A stretch of 64,000 nucleotides of DNA from Pedobacter ginsengisoli (GCF_002736205.1 NZ_CP024091.1:1860001-1924000), one strand, 5' to 3'. Shown: positions 28,692 to 38,129, numbered from the stretch's first letter. Program-made: numbers and translations. The notes: generated by a model not told the origin, from the letters alone.

Positions 28692-29591
28692 GTGATTAAT
28701 AACCCCTATTTAAAATCGTTTAAGAACTATCTAAAACTGGAGCGCTCGCTTTCAGCCAATTCTATTGATGCTTATCTAACAGATATCGACAAGTTATTTC
28801 AATATTTAGAATCTACAAAAAAAACAATTGATTTAAAGGAGATTAACAGTAACGATTTAAAGTTATTCATAACATGGATAAATGAGCTTGGCATGTTACC
28901 GAGTACACAGGCCAGGGTAATATCAGGCCTCAAATCATTCTTTAGCTTTTTGTTATTAGAGCTAGTCATTCCCGTTGACCCTACAGCACTACTGGAATCG
29001 CCCAGACTATCCCGTAAACTCCCAGACACCCTGAATATTATTGAAATCAACCAGTTAATAGATGCCATTGATGCCTCTAAGCCAGATGGAATGCGAAACA
29101 AAGCAATCCTTGAAGTCCTTTATGGATGCGGATTAAGGGTTACCGAACTAATCAGCCTCAAGATATCTAACATGTATTACGAAAACGAATACATAAAAGT
29201 AATTGGAAAGGGAAATAAAGAACGCATAGTACCAATTGGGGCTACTGCATTAAAATTCATTAAAATCTATATTAAAGAATCGCGAATTCATATTAATATA
29301 AAGAAAGGCTTTGAAGATTATATTTTTCTAAATCGAGGCGGAACAGGCCTTTCACGCATTTCCGTTTTTACAATGATCAAAACTTTAGCCTTAAAAGCCG
29401 GAATAAAAAAAAGCATTAGTCCTCACACCTTTAGGCATTCATTTGCAACCCATTTAATAGAGGGCGGCGCCGATTTAAGGGCTGTACAAGAAATGCTCGG
29501 ACACTCAAGTATTACCACCACAGAGATTTACACCCATCTGGATCGCGATTATTTAAAGGGAATCATAACGGAGTTTCATTCCAGAAGCTAA
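28692..29591 (+). CDS. xerD: Tyrosine recombinase XerD
   Basis: Resolves chromosome dimers at dif together with XerC. The 299-residue product has the N-terminal SAM-like core-binding domain (about residues 1-90) and the catalytic domain with every active-site residue: Arg149, Lys173, His245, Arg248, His271 and Tyr280. The start is GTG at 28692. No dif site was recognised in the window. The 3' end overlaps that of convergent prmC by 39 bases. XerD is chosen over XerC because of the aroQ neighbourhood; a paralogue elsewhere could change this. Confidence 0.9.
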   Translation: MINNPYLKSFKNYLKLERSLSANSIDAYLTDIDKLFQYLESTKKTIDLKEINSNDLKLFITWINELGMLPSTQARVISGLKSFFSFLLLELVIPVDPTALLESPRLSRKLPDTLNIIEINQLIDAIDASKPDGMRNKAILEVLYGCGLRVTELISLKISNMYYENEYIKVIGKGNKERIVPIGATALKFIKIYIKESRIHINIKKGFEDYIFLNRGGTGLSRISVFTMIKTLALKAGIKKSISPHTFRHSFATHLIEGGADLRAVQEMLGHSSITTTEIYTHLDRDYLKGIITEFHSRS

Positions 29592-30422
29592 AATCATCCT
29601 GTCTTTTCCTTGGATATCTTTTTTCAACTCTATGTTTACAAATGACTTATCCGATAACATCTGTACAGTTTCTTTACCTAAATGTTCATTAATTTCGAAA
29701 AATAACAGCCCATTGTCTTTCAAATTACTCAGTGCAAATTCTGCAATGGCTTGGTAAAATATCAAAGGTTTCTCGTTAGAAACAAAAAGGGCCAAATGAG
29801 GCTCATTTTCTAATACATTTATATGCATAGTCTTTTGTTCCTCCATTGTAATATAAGGTGGATTACTAACTATTACATCGTACTTTTCAGCACTTTCAAA
29901 GTCCAGAATATCTGCATGAATAAAATTAACCCCGGCATTATTTAACAATGCATTTTCGTTTGCAATAGCTAATGCACCCTCAGAAACATCAATAGCACTA
30001 ACAGCAAACTTATTCAGGTTCTTTTTTAGCGAAATTGCAATACATCCACTTCCGGTACCAATATCCAAAATACTACCATTAAACTGCTCCCGCTTACACT
30101 TTTCAATAATCCATTCAACCAACTCCTCGGTTTCAGGTCGTGGAATCAGCACAGAGGAATTAACTTTAAAAGTTAAACCATAAAAAACAGTATCTCCAAT
30201 AATATATTGCAAAGGCTCACCTGTTTTTAACCTGGCTAGCGTTTTTAAATACTCATTAAGCTTAACATCCTCTAATACAGCATCTCCCTTTAGCATCAAC
30301 TGATTCCTGTTAAACCCAGAAATATGTTCCACACTAATATTGAAAATAGAAATTATTTCCTGTTCATCGTAAATCTCTATTAACTCTTTCGTAAAATGAT
30401 GCAATAATTGCTTTAAATTCAT
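29553..30422 (-). CDS. prmC: Release factor glutamine N5-methyltransferase
   Basis: Methylates the GGQ glutamine of release factors RF1 and RF2. The 289-residue product has the N-terminal helical domain and a Rossmann SAM-binding domain with ILDIGTGSGCIAISL and the diagnostic VSNPPYI. ATG at 30422 is preferred over TTG at 30431. The gene is divergent from ribD. The 48 bases between the two starts hold a mirrored promoter-like inverted repeat. Confidence 0.93.
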   Translation of the reverse strand: MNLKQLLHHFTKELIEIYDEQEIISIFNISVEHISGFNRNQLMLKGDAVLEDVKLNEYLKTLARLKTGEPLQYIIGDTVFYGLTFKVNSSVLIPRPETEELVEWIIEKCKREQFNGSILDIGTGSGCIAISLKKNLNKFAVSAIDVSEGALAIANENALLNNAGVNFIHADILDFESAEKYDVIVSNPPYITMEEQKTMHINVLENEPHLALFVSNEKPLIFYQAIAEFALSNLKDNGLLFFEINEHLGKETVQMLSDKSFVNIELKKDIQGKDRMILASGMKLRYDSL

Positions 30423-30427
30423 GCTAT

Positions 30428-30466
30428 GCAAAAGTAAGTAAATAGAACAATATACCTTACTTTTGC
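30428..30466. promoter_or_regulatory. Mirrored -7 elements in an 11-bp inverted repeat (prmC/ribD)
   Basis: The 11-bp arms 30428-30438 and 30456-30466 are perfect inverted copies, 17 bases apart. Each contains TACTTTTG, a match to the Bacteroidetes -7 consensus TAnnTTTG, pointing outward and ending 5-6 bases before an ATG. Each arm therefore also covers the -33 region of the opposite promoter. Transcripts would be leaderless or nearly so. No clear TTTG -33 element was found, so regulation by a dimeric protein is also possible. Confidence 0.5.
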
Positions 30467-30470
30467 TGTA

Positions 30471-31526
30471 ATGACTAACGAACTATATATGAGGCGCTGC
30501 CTTGAACTGGCAAAAATGGGGAATGGACAAGTTAGCCCAAATCCACTTGTAGGCTGCGTAATAGTATGCGATGATCAGATAATTGGCGAAGGATACCATA
30601 AAAAGTTTGGTGAAGCCCATGCCGAAGTAAATGCAATAAACGATGTTTTTAAAAACCATGGTGATAATGCACCCGCATTACTTGCAAATGCAACCGCATA
30701 TGTAAGTTTAGAACCTTGTGCCCACTTTGGAAAAACCCCTCCCTGTGCAGATTTACTGATTAAACACCGATTAAAAAAAGTTGTTATTGGCAATACAGAC
30801 CCATTTGCAGATGTAAACGGAAAGGGAATAGAAAAACTACACAATGCAGGTATTAAAGTAGAAACAGGCATACTACAAAACGAATGCAGCTACCTTAATC
30901 GTCGCTTTTTTACCCGAATAAAACAGCAACGCCCATTCATAATTCTTAAATGGGCAGAAACAGCAAATGGATACTTCGCTCCAAAAAACACCGCACAGCA
31001 GTGGATAAGCGGGCCACTTGCAAAAAAGCTGGTGCATAAATGGCGAACAGAGGAAGACGCAATACTTATTGGAAAGCAAACGGCCATTGCTGATAACCCA
31101 CAACTAAACACCAGAGAATGGCCGGGCAAAAACCCTGTAAGGATTATTATAGATCGTAATCTGCAGCTTCCCATAAATAGCCACATTTATAATAACGATG
31201 CAAAAACCATCATTATTAACGAAATCAAAACAGAAGTACAAAACAATGTTCATTTCATCCAGATGGAAGATATGCAGTACTACTTGCCCCAAAAAATAGC
31301 TTTTCAACTGTATCTTATGGATATTCAGTCTGTCATTATCGAAGGTGGAGCAAATATCCTAAACCAGTTTATTCAGGGTAATTTATGGGATGAAGCAAGG
31401 GTTTTCACTTCTGCCAATTCCTGGACAGACGGCATTTCGTCTCCAATAATTAATGGAATAATAACAGAAGAGCATTATATAGAAAAAGACAAATTAACTA
31501 TCTATAAAAACAACCCAAACAAATGA
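30471..31526 (+). CDS. ribD: Bifunctional riboflavin deaminase/reductase
   Basis: Performs the deamination and side-chain reduction steps of riboflavin synthesis. The N-terminal deaminase domain (residues about 1-145) has the zinc motif HAEVNAI and PCAHFGKTPPC. The C-terminal reductase domain starts near residue 150 (RPFIILKWAETANGYFAP) and includes the NADPH-binding VIIEGGANILNQF. The 351-residue length is normal. It overlaps the next gene, an EamA transporter, by 4 bases (ATGA). No FMN riboswitch fits in the short upstream gap. Confidence 0.95.
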   Translation: MTNELYMRRCLELAKMGNGQVSPNPLVGCVIVCDDQIIGEGYHKKFGEAHAEVNAINDVFKNHGDNAPALLANATAYVSLEPCAHFGKTPPCADLLIKHRLKKVVIGNTDPFADVNGKGIEKLHNAGIKVETGILQNECSYLNRRFFTRIKQQRPFIILKWAETANGYFAPKNTAQQWISGPLAKKLVHKWRTEEDAILIGKQTAIADNPQLNTREWPGKNPVRIIIDRNLQLPINSHIYNNDAKTIIINEIKTEVQNNVHFIQMEDMQYYLPQKIAFQLYLMDIQSVIIEGGANILNQFIQGNLWDEARVFTSANSWTDGISSPIINGIITEEHYIEKDKLTIYKNNPNK

Positions 31527-32389
31527 TTTACCTGTTAATAAGCATTTTTTGCAGTGTTACAGTCGGAGTACTACTAAAGTTTGCCAAAAGATATAGAATC
31601 AATATCGTGCAGGCGGTTACATGGAACTACCTCTTTGCCATTGGTTTAAGTGTTTTCTTTTTTAAACCTAAATTTAGCCACCTTGCTTCAACCGCTCACT
31701 ACGATATTTATTTAAGTCTTGGAATTCTGTTGCCTCTTATTTTCTGGTTCCTGGCAGGTTCCATCAGAAACATAGGAATTGCAAGGACCGATATAGCACA
31801 GCGCTTGTCATTATTTATTCCAATACTGGCCTCCTATTTTTTATTTAAAGAACATTTTACCCTATTTAAAATCTGTGGACTTGTCATAGGTTTTGTGGCT
31901 ATATTTTTCACTCTATATAAAAAAACAAAGCAAAGAAGTACCATTGGCAGCTGGTTTTACCCGCTTATTGTGTTTATAGGTTTTGGCATAATCGACATCC
32001 TTTTTAAACAGGTAGCACAAATCAAATCAATCCCCTATACTACCTCATTAACCATTATCTTCATTTTGGCTTTTATAATTTCAATTGTCTCAATTCTATA
32101 TTTCAGGACATTTAAAAACCAAAAACTTGAGCTGGTTAATGTACTTTGCGGATGCGTATTAGGCTTTTTTAATTTTTTCAATATCCTGTTCTACCTTAAA
32201 GCACATGGTGCGATGGCACAGAACCCATCAACCGTATTTGCAAGTATGAACATGGGGGTCATTATTCTTGGCAGCCTAATAGGAATATTTGTTTTCAAAG
32301 AAAAATTAAACAAGCTTAACTATTGGGGCTTGTTTTTAGCACTTGCTGCAATTATTTTAATAACACTATCAAAGATCTATGCTATTTGA
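31523..32389 (+). CDS. EamA/DMT-family transporter
   Basis: A 288-residue protein with ten hydrophobic helices in two halves, the layout of drug/metabolite transporters. The ends of the halves carry the EamA pattern (SLFIPILASYFLFKEHFTLFK; SMNMGVIILGSLIGIFVFKE is the matching part in the second half). Because it is translationally coupled to ribD, riboflavin or a related pterin or flavin is a reasonable guess for the substrate, but this is inference only. The 3' end overlaps the YigZ gene by 11 bases. Confidence 0.82.
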   Translation: MIYLLISIFCSVTVGVLLKFAKRYRINIVQAVTWNYLFAIGLSVFFFKPKFSHLASTAHYDIYLSLGILLPLIFWFLAGSIRNIGIARTDIAQRLSLFIPILASYFLFKEHFTLFKICGLVIGFVAIFFTLYKKTKQRSTIGSWFYPLIVFIGFGIIDILFKQVAQIKSIPYTTSLTIIFILAFIISIVSILYFRTFKNQKLELVNVLCGCVLGFFNFFNILFYLKAHGAMAQNPSTVFASMNMGVIILGSLIGIFVFKEKLNKLNYWGLFLALAAIILITLSKIYAI

Positions 32390-32993
32390 TGATACCTATA
32401 AAACAATATCAGTTGCTTCCGAAGGGGTTTTTAAGGATAAAGGAAGCAAATTTATTGCTTATGCCTACCCTATAAGTTCAGATGATGAAGTAAAAAACAT
32501 ACTTCAAAATCTTCGATCAGAACATCCTAAAGCGCGCCATTTTTGCTGGGCACTTCGCATAAGTCCAGACAGGACTGTATTTCGCATTCAAGACGACGGC
32601 GAACCATCAGGCACTGCCGGCAGACCTATTTTAAACACCCTGCTTTCAGCAGATATAACAAACATACTTATTGTAGTAGTAAGGTACTTTGGGGGCACGC
32701 TACTTGGTGTTCCAGGTTTAATTAACGCCTACAAAACTGCAGCAGCTGAAGCAATTAAAGAAGCCAATGTTATAGAAAAAACAGTAAACGATATTTACGA
32801 AATCACATTCGACTATCTGGCTATGAACGATGTAATGCGTTTAATGAAAGATGAACAACTAAACATTATTGATCAAAACTTTGATACCTCTTGTGTTATT
32901 AAATTCGAGGTTAGAAAAGCCAGTTTAAATATTGTACTTGGTAAATTAGATAAAATTGATAATTTAAAAACTAAATATCTTTCCACCGCCTAA
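32379..32993 (+). CDS. YigZ/IMPACT-family protein
   Basis: A 204-residue cytoplasmic protein. The N-terminal UPF0029/IMPACT domain is recognised by GSKFIAYAYPI, HFCWALRI, DDGEPSGTAGRPIL and the later VVVRYFGGTLLGVPGLINAY. A short C-terminal EF-G-like domain follows. Eukaryotic IMPACT regulates a translation kinase; bacterial YigZ has no settled role. It starts inside the end of the transporter gene, in the same transcript. Confidence 0.9.
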   Translation: MLFDDTYKTISVASEGVFKDKGSKFIAYAYPISSDDEVKNILQNLRSEHPKARHFCWALRISPDRTVFRIQDDGEPSGTAGRPILNTLLSADITNILIVVVRYFGGTLLGVPGLINAYKTAAAEAIKEANVIEKTVNDIYEITFDYLAMNDVMRLMKDEQLNIIDQNFDTSCVIKFEVRKASLNIVLGKLDKIDNLKTKYLSTA

Positions 32994-33003
32994 AACCTAT
33001 GAT

Positions 33004-33882
33004 ATGGAAACTAAAATATCAGAAGCAGACCTGATTATTAATCAGGATGGTTCAATTTACCATCTGAACCTTTTTCCTGAAGATTTGGCATCCACAGTAA
33101 TTACTGTAGGTGACCCTGACAGGGTTTCCGAAGTTTCAAAATACTTCGACAGCATAGAGCTTAAAAAAGGAAAACGAGAATTTATAACGCATACTGGCTA
33201 CCTCGATAAAAAACGGATTACTGTAATTTCTACTGGTATAGGAACCGACAATATTGACATCGTTTTTAATGAGCTTGATGCGCTTGTAAATATTGATTTT
33301 GAAAAACGGGTTGTTAAAAAAGAGTTAACCTCATTAGATATCATTCGCATTGGAACCTCTGGAACAATACAGCCCGACATACCTATGGATACGATACTTG
33401 CATCTACTTTCGGGTTGGGCTTAGATTCCTTAATGCAGTATTACATCCATGAGTTATCTGGTGACGAACATGGCATTCTAGATGCTTTTAAGTCACATTT
33501 TTCGCATATTAAAGGCATTACCCCATACCTTACAGCAGCCAGCAATATACTACTAAACACCATAGGCAGTGATATGGAACACGGGATTACCATAACCGCT
33601 CCCGGATTCTACGCGCCACAGGGCCGACAAGTGAGGGCAAAGAACGCTATACCTGATTTTATCAATTTATTAAATAATTTTCAGCATAGTAACAATAGAA
33701 TTACTAACTTAGAAATGGAAACCGCAGGAATTTATGCATTGGCAAAAACTTTAGGTCATAAAGCACTGTCAGTAAATGCGATACTCGCAAATAGAGTAAA
33801 TTTCGAATTCAGCAAAAACCCTGGAGCGGTTGTAGACAGGGCGATAAAAATGGTTCTGGAGAAAATAATTAAACAAAAATGA
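33004..33882 (+). CDS. Nucleoside phosphorylase, uridine phosphorylase type
   Basis: A 292-residue protein of the PNP/UDP superfamily that splits nucleosides with phosphate. Signs are VITVGDPDRVSEVSKYFD near the N-terminus, STGIGTDNIDIVFNEL with phosphate-binding residues, RIGTSGTIQPDIP, and NLEMETAGIYALA, which holds the ribose-binding Met and Glu. It is longer than E. coli Udp (253 residues). Specificity for uridine over purines is inferred from overall similarity. It lies 10 bases after the YigZ gene. Confidence 0.87.
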   Translation: METKISEADLIINQDGSIYHLNLFPEDLASTVITVGDPDRVSEVSKYFDSIELKKGKREFITHTGYLDKKRITVISTGIGTDNIDIVFNELDALVNIDFEKRVVKKELTSLDIIRIGTSGTIQPDIPMDTILASTFGLGLDSLMQYYIHELSGDEHGILDAFKSHFSHIKGITPYLTAASNILLNTIGSDMEHGITITAPGFYAPQGRQVRAKNAIPDFINLLNNFQHSNNRITNLEMETAGIYALAKTLGHKALSVNAILANRVNFEFSKNPGAVVDRAIKMVLEKIIKQK

Positions 33883-33964
33883 CGCAATCACTGTTCATTC
33901 GGTATGATTAATGTTCAGAGATTAATTATAAAGTGTGATCAATAGAATTAAAAATAAGAGTAAT

Positions 33965-34285
33965 ATGTTAGGGAAAATAAAAGAGAGATTCGTGTTGTCG
34001 GTGGTTAATTCTTCGCTGACGGGGTACGAAGCTAAAGATCTGGATACCGGAAAAAGGTTAATCTCTGTACTTGCGGGTGTATATATCTTACAAAAAGGAA
34101 TCAGAAATATTCGTCAGCATCCGTTTACAGCAATTGAAGAAGTTGCTCTAGGAAGTATTTTATTATATAATGCCGCAAGTGGCTTAAATAAGAGAATAAC
34201 TAAAAAACCAACTGAAATATCTGATATAAGAAGAAATCAAATTCAAGGCAACGACCCAAGGTCTGATGTACCTGCGTTTGTATAA
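33965..34285 (+). CDS. Small protein of unknown function
   Basis: The 106-residue product is basic at both ends and has one hydrophobic stretch (EEVALGSILLYNAASGL) that may be a membrane helix, plus an amphipathic segment before it. The layout is reminiscent of DUF2892-type small membrane proteins, but I cannot assign it. ATG at 33965 is preferred to GTG at 33935. It is followed directly by a very strong hairpin terminator. Confidence 0.55.
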   Translation: MLGKIKERFVLSVVNSSLTGYEAKDLDTGKRLISVLAGVYILQKGIRNIRQHPFTAIEEVALGSILLYNAASGLNKRITKKPTEISDIRRNQIQGNDPRSDVPAFV

Positions 34286-34293
34286 GCTTAAAC

Positions 34294-34342
34294 GATTAAA
34301 CAATAAAGGCCGATACTGAGTATGGGCCTTTATTGTTTAATC
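34294..34342. terminator. Strong bidirectional terminator
   Basis: An 18-bp perfect inverted repeat (34294-34311 with 34325-34342) closes the rightward run and sits 6 bases from the stop of the convergent GH92 gene. The 13-base loop can form a further small stem. Confidence 0.85.
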
Positions 34343-34347
34343 TATTT

Positions 34348-36633
34348 TTATTTCTTAACCGGTTTAGCGGTCAGATAAAACGTCAGCTTACCGCCAGCCG
34401 TAATATCAGAGTGTTTAATTGTATTTCCAGCAAGCTGTTTTCCATTTAACAAAACCTTCTGAACATACACATTTTTATCACTTTGATTTAAAGCTTCAAT
34501 AGTAAACGTTTTCCCATTTTCAAGTGTAAGCACAGCATTTTTTATAGCCGGGCTTCCCAAAGAATAGTCTTCAGAGCCTGGAGATACCGGATAAAAACCT
34601 AAAGAAGAAAACATATACCATGCACTCATTTGTCCGCAATCATCATTACCACCCAACCCATCAGGTGTAGGTTTATACTGCATTTTCAGGATCATACGCA
34701 CCCTCTCCTGCGTTTTCCAGGGTTGTCCAATCCAATTGTACAGATAAGCCACATGATGAGCAGGCTCATTGCCGTGCACGTATCCACCAATAATCCCCTC
34801 TCTGGTAATATCTTCTGTTTCAGCAAAAAACTCATCCGGAAGGTGCATCGTAAATAAAGAATCTAACCTTAAGCCAACCTTTTTATTGCCGCCCATTTGC
34901 TCAATTAAAGCTTTAGGGTCCTGAGGCACAAAGAAACTGTAGTTCCAGGTATTGCCTTCAATAAACCCTTGTCCATGAGTGCTTAATACATCAAACTCTT
35001 TTTTAAAAGAACCATCAGCCATTTTTGGCCTCATAAAACCTATAGACTTATCAAACACATTTTTCCAGTTTCCAGAACGCTTGGTAAATTCATCATAAAC
35101 ATCCTGTCTGTTTAGCTTTTTAGCCAGCTGAGCAATACACCAGTCATCATAAGCATACTCTAATGTATTCGAAACCGACGTTCCGCTGCGCTCTGCCGGG
35201 ATATAACCCAGATCTATATAATCCCCTATCCCCTCATAATCGCGGTGATTGGCAGTGGTTACACAAGCATCCAGCGCCTTGTTGGCATCACCATTATATA
35301 CACCTTTAATAATTGCGTCTGTTAAAACAGAAACACTGTGGTAACCGCTCATGCACCAGTTATCGTTTGCATAGTGCGACCATATAGGAAGCATTTTTAA
35401 CGCACTCTGATCATAATGAGCCATCATTGATTTTACGATGTCGTTGTTTCTGGCAGGCTGCATGATATTCAAAAAAGGGTGCAATGCACGATAAGTATCC
35501 CACAAAGAGAACGTGGTGTAGTTGATAAAGCCATCGGCTTTATGAACATCCTGATCCAACCCTTTATACTCTCCGTTTACATCGCTGTAGTTCGTCGGGT
35601 TAATAAAAGCGTGATACATTGCTGTATAGAAATTGGTCTTATCATCTTCCAAAGCATCAATTTTGATCTTGTTAAGCTCCTTATTCCACTCTGCCTGTGC
35701 CTGTTGTTTTACTTTATTAAAATCCCATCCCTGTGCTTCTGCCTGCATGTTCTCCAAAGCATTTACCTGACTAACAGGAGATAACGCGAACTTTACCTTG
35801 ATCTTTTCCTGATTTTCTGTTTTAAAATCAAAGTACATTCTAATACGTCGTCCTGCAATATCCGGAAAGTTTTTAGTCTGGTCAAACTTTCTCCAGAACC
35901 CCTTATACACCTGTGCTTTATCAAAATTCTTTTGTCCGTAAGAAACAAACGGTTTAGAAAATGACATCGCAAAATACACGGTACGTGTACGTGCCCAACC
36001 ATTAGTTTGCCTGTAACCGGTAATTAAAGTATCATTAACCACACGTACAAAAGTCCATACCGTTTTGTCGTCATAGTTGTAAATGCCCGACATCAAATCC
36101 AGTATAATATGCGACTCATCAGACTTTGGAAATGTATACTGGTGCATACCTACCCTATTTGTTGCGGTAAGCTCAGCTAAAATATTGTCATCGTCTAGTT
36201 TAACCTTATAATATCCAGCCTCTGCAACCTCATTATCATGAGAAAATGCTGATCTAAAACCCGATTTAGGATCATCAGCAGTACCCGGATTTAATTGCAG
36301 TTTTCCTTGAGTTGGCATAATCAGAAAATCTCCCAGATCAGAGTGTCCGGTACCGCTGAAATGCGTATGGCTAAACCCTACAATTGTCTTATCCTCATAC
36401 TTATACCCGGCACAATACTTATAAATATCACCATTATACTTGCCATTCAATTCGTACGACAAAGTATCTGTATCAGGACTTAGCTGAACAGATCCAAAAG
36501 GAACAGTAGCGCCCGGATACGTATGCCCCATTTTTTGAGTTCCAATAATTGGCTTTACATACTTTACCAGGCTTTGCTGCGCATTTGCCAGCACCGGGGC
36601 TGATAAAAAGCAGTACAGGAGGATTTTTTTCAT
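34348..36633 (-). CDS. GH92-family alpha-mannosidase
   Basis: A 761-residue secreted glycosidase. After the signal peptide (ending ANAQ) it has the GH92 N-terminal beta-sandwich, with VKPIIGTQKMGHTYPGATVP, and the catalytic (alpha/alpha)6 barrel. GFSHTHFSGTGHSDLGD and the late NDDCGQMSAWYMFSSLGFYP are hallmarks; the latter carries the proposed general base Asp and the Ca2+ site. GH92 enzymes are Ca2+-dependent exo-alpha-mannosidases acting on N-glycans or mannans. The gene stands alone, with no SusC/SusD pair nearby. Confidence 0.94.
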   Translation of the reverse strand: MKKILLYCFLSAPVLANAQQSLVKYVKPIIGTQKMGHTYPGATVPFGSVQLSPDTDTLSYELNGKYNGDIYKYCAGYKYEDKTIVGFSHTHFSGTGHSDLGDFLIMPTQGKLQLNPGTADDPKSGFRSAFSHDNEVAEAGYYKVKLDDDNILAELTATNRVGMHQYTFPKSDESHIILDLMSGIYNYDDKTVWTFVRVVNDTLITGYRQTNGWARTRTVYFAMSFSKPFVSYGQKNFDKAQVYKGFWRKFDQTKNFPDIAGRRIRMYFDFKTENQEKIKVKFALSPVSQVNALENMQAEAQGWDFNKVKQQAQAEWNKELNKIKIDALEDDKTNFYTAMYHAFINPTNYSDVNGEYKGLDQDVHKADGFINYTTFSLWDTYRALHPFLNIMQPARNNDIVKSMMAHYDQSALKMLPIWSHYANDNWCMSGYHSVSVLTDAIIKGVYNGDANKALDACVTTANHRDYEGIGDYIDLGYIPAERSGTSVSNTLEYAYDDWCIAQLAKKLNRQDVYDEFTKRSGNWKNVFDKSIGFMRPKMADGSFKKEFDVLSTHGQGFIEGNTWNYSFFVPQDPKALIEQMGGNKKVGLRLDSLFTMHLPDEFFAETEDITREGIIGGYVHGNEPAHHVAYLYNWIGQPWKTQERVRMILKMQYKPTPDGLGGNDDCGQMSAWYMFSSLGFYPVSPGSEDYSLGSPAIKNAVLTLENGKTFTIEALNQSDKNVYVQKVLLNGKQLAGNTIKHSDITAGGKLTFYLTAKPVKK

Positions 36634-36845
36634 ATTTAACTTTAGTTCTATTTTTTTATGATCGTCTAAGGTATAAAAAAATCATACAAAAAACAGCCTT
36701 TTTACTATTGCTATAACGTTTGATTAAAATATTTCTCACTTCTCTTTAACCATCTATCCTCCGTACACATCAGCTCCTAATTTCCCCCTCAATTAAACCT
36801 CCTTCTATCTCCTCCCAATTCGGCTAAAATTCAGTGTCAGGAAGA

Positions 36846-36892
36846 GGGCCTCGGAACCATTTGCGCCCTTCAGCGCAAATGGTTCCAGCCCG
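36846..36892. repeat. Long perfect palindrome, REP-like
   Basis: Arms of 14 bp (36853-36866 and 36873-36886) are perfect inverted copies around the loop CCTTCA. A further GGGC/GCCC pair (36846-36849 and 36888-36891) extends the stem after a short internal mismatch. It is much richer in G and C than its surroundings and has no T-tract, so a terminator is unlikely. It may be a mobile REP-like element or an operator. Confidence 0.6.
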
Positions 36893-36963
36893 AAAACAGA
36901 TCACTTAATTTTACTTTGACAACCTATTGACCTCCCAAATTAAAAACTTCAATTAAAATCACG

Positions 36964-36972
36964 TATTTTTGC
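36964..36972 (+). promoter_or_regulatory. Candidate -7 promoter element of mnmA
   Basis: TATTTTTGC matches the Bacteroidetes -7 consensus TAnnTTTGC and lies 50 bases before the mnmA start. No good -33 TTTG was found at the usual distance. Confidence 0.45.
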
Positions 36973-37021
36973 ACCCTATTTCTAATCACCGGGCTTTGAA
37001 CCCGAGGCAGTATTAAATAAA

Positions 37022-38113
37022 ATGAGTAAAAGAGGAAGAATATTAGTCGCCATGAGTGGCGGTGTTGATAGTTCAGTAGCAGCAGTAATGCTACACGAAC
37101 AAGGTTATGAAGTTATTGGATTAACCATGAAAACATGGGATTATGCAACATCAGGCAGCAGTAGTAAAGAAACAGGCTGTTGCAGTTTAGATAGCATAAA
37201 CGATGCCCGCACCTTAGCCGTAAACTATGGTTTCCCTCATTATATTCTCGATATCCGCGATGAGTTTGGCGATTTTGTAATCGACAACTTTGTTGATGAA
37301 TATCTTGCAGGACGTACACCAAACCCGTGTGTATTGTGCAATACCCATATTAAATGGGAAGCATTATTAAAACGCGCCAACAAACTGGATTGCGAATTTA
37401 TTGCAACAGGGCACTATGCAAACATCAGACAACAAGATAGCGGCCGTTATGTAATTTCTAAAGGAAAAGACGAAAATAAAGACCAATCATACGTACTATG
37501 GGGTGTTTCTCAGGAAAACCTTGCACGTACACAATTCCCTCTGGGTTCTTTTGCCAAGTCTGAAATCAGACAAATGGCTTTAGACATGGGGCAAGAAGAA
37601 CTTGCTAAGAAAAGTGAAAGCTACGAGATCTGTTTTGTGCCAGATAACGATTACCGTGCCTTCTTAAAACATAAAGTTGAAGATTTAGAAGACAGAGTTG
37701 CCGGCGGTAACTTCATCACTAAAGACGGAATGGTAGTTGGCCAGCATAAAGGCTATCCTTTTTACACCATTGGTCAGCGTAAAGGACTTGGAATTGCCTT
37801 TGGCGAGCCAATGTTTGTAACCCAAATTATGCCTGAAAGTAATACAGTAGTACTTGGCAGAGCCGAAGATCTGGAAAGAAACGAGGCTTTGGTACGCAAC
37901 GTAAATCTGGTAAAATACGGAAGTATTTTAGAACCAATGGATAATGTAGTTACTAAAATCAGATATAAAGATGCAGGTATGTTAAGCACTATCGTTCAGG
38001 AAGGCGATAAAATGCGCGTAGTATTTGACCACAATGTATCAGCAATAGCACCTGGACAATCAGCAGTTTTCTATGAAGGAAACGACCTGTTGGGCGGCGG
38101 CTTCCTTTGCTAG
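37022..38113 (+). CDS. mnmA: tRNA-specific 2-thiouridylase
   Basis: Adds sulfur to the wobble uridine of Lys, Glu and Gln tRNAs. The 363-residue product has the PP-loop SGGVDSS (residues 12-18), the catalytic Cys103 in NPCVLCN, and the second catalytic Cys204 in YEICFVPDND. These are the pair that carries the persulfide. The C-terminal part shows the GQRKGLGIA and VFDHNVSAIAPGQSAVFY segments. The gene stands alone in the rightward direction. Confidence 0.96.
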   Translation: MSKRGRILVAMSGGVDSSVAAVMLHEQGYEVIGLTMKTWDYATSGSSSKETGCCSLDSINDARTLAVNYGFPHYILDIRDEFGDFVIDNFVDEYLAGRTPNPCVLCNTHIKWEALLKRANKLDCEFIATGHYANIRQQDSGRYVISKGKDENKDQSYVLWGVSQENLARTQFPLGSFAKSEIRQMALDMGQEELAKKSESYEICFVPDNDYRAFLKHKVEDLEDRVAGGNFITKDGMVVGQHKGYPFYTIGQRKGLGIAFGEPMFVTQIMPESNTVVLGRAEDLERNEALVRNVNLVKYGSILEPMDNVVTKIRYKDAGMLSTIVQEGDKMRVVFDHNVSAIAPGQSAVFYEGNDLLGGGFLC

Positions 38114-38129
38114 AAGACCTTAAAATGTG

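Larger units (their letters stand above)
36634..37021. other. 388-bp intergenic region between GH92 and mnmA
   Basis: No coding frame was found. It contains the divergent promoters of the two genes, a large palindrome (36846-36892) and a -7-like element for mnmA (36964-36971). Confidence 0.6.

Noticed and set aside
30423-30470. FMN riboswitch before ribD
   Set aside because: Only 48 bases separate the divergent starts, far too short for the riboswitch fold.
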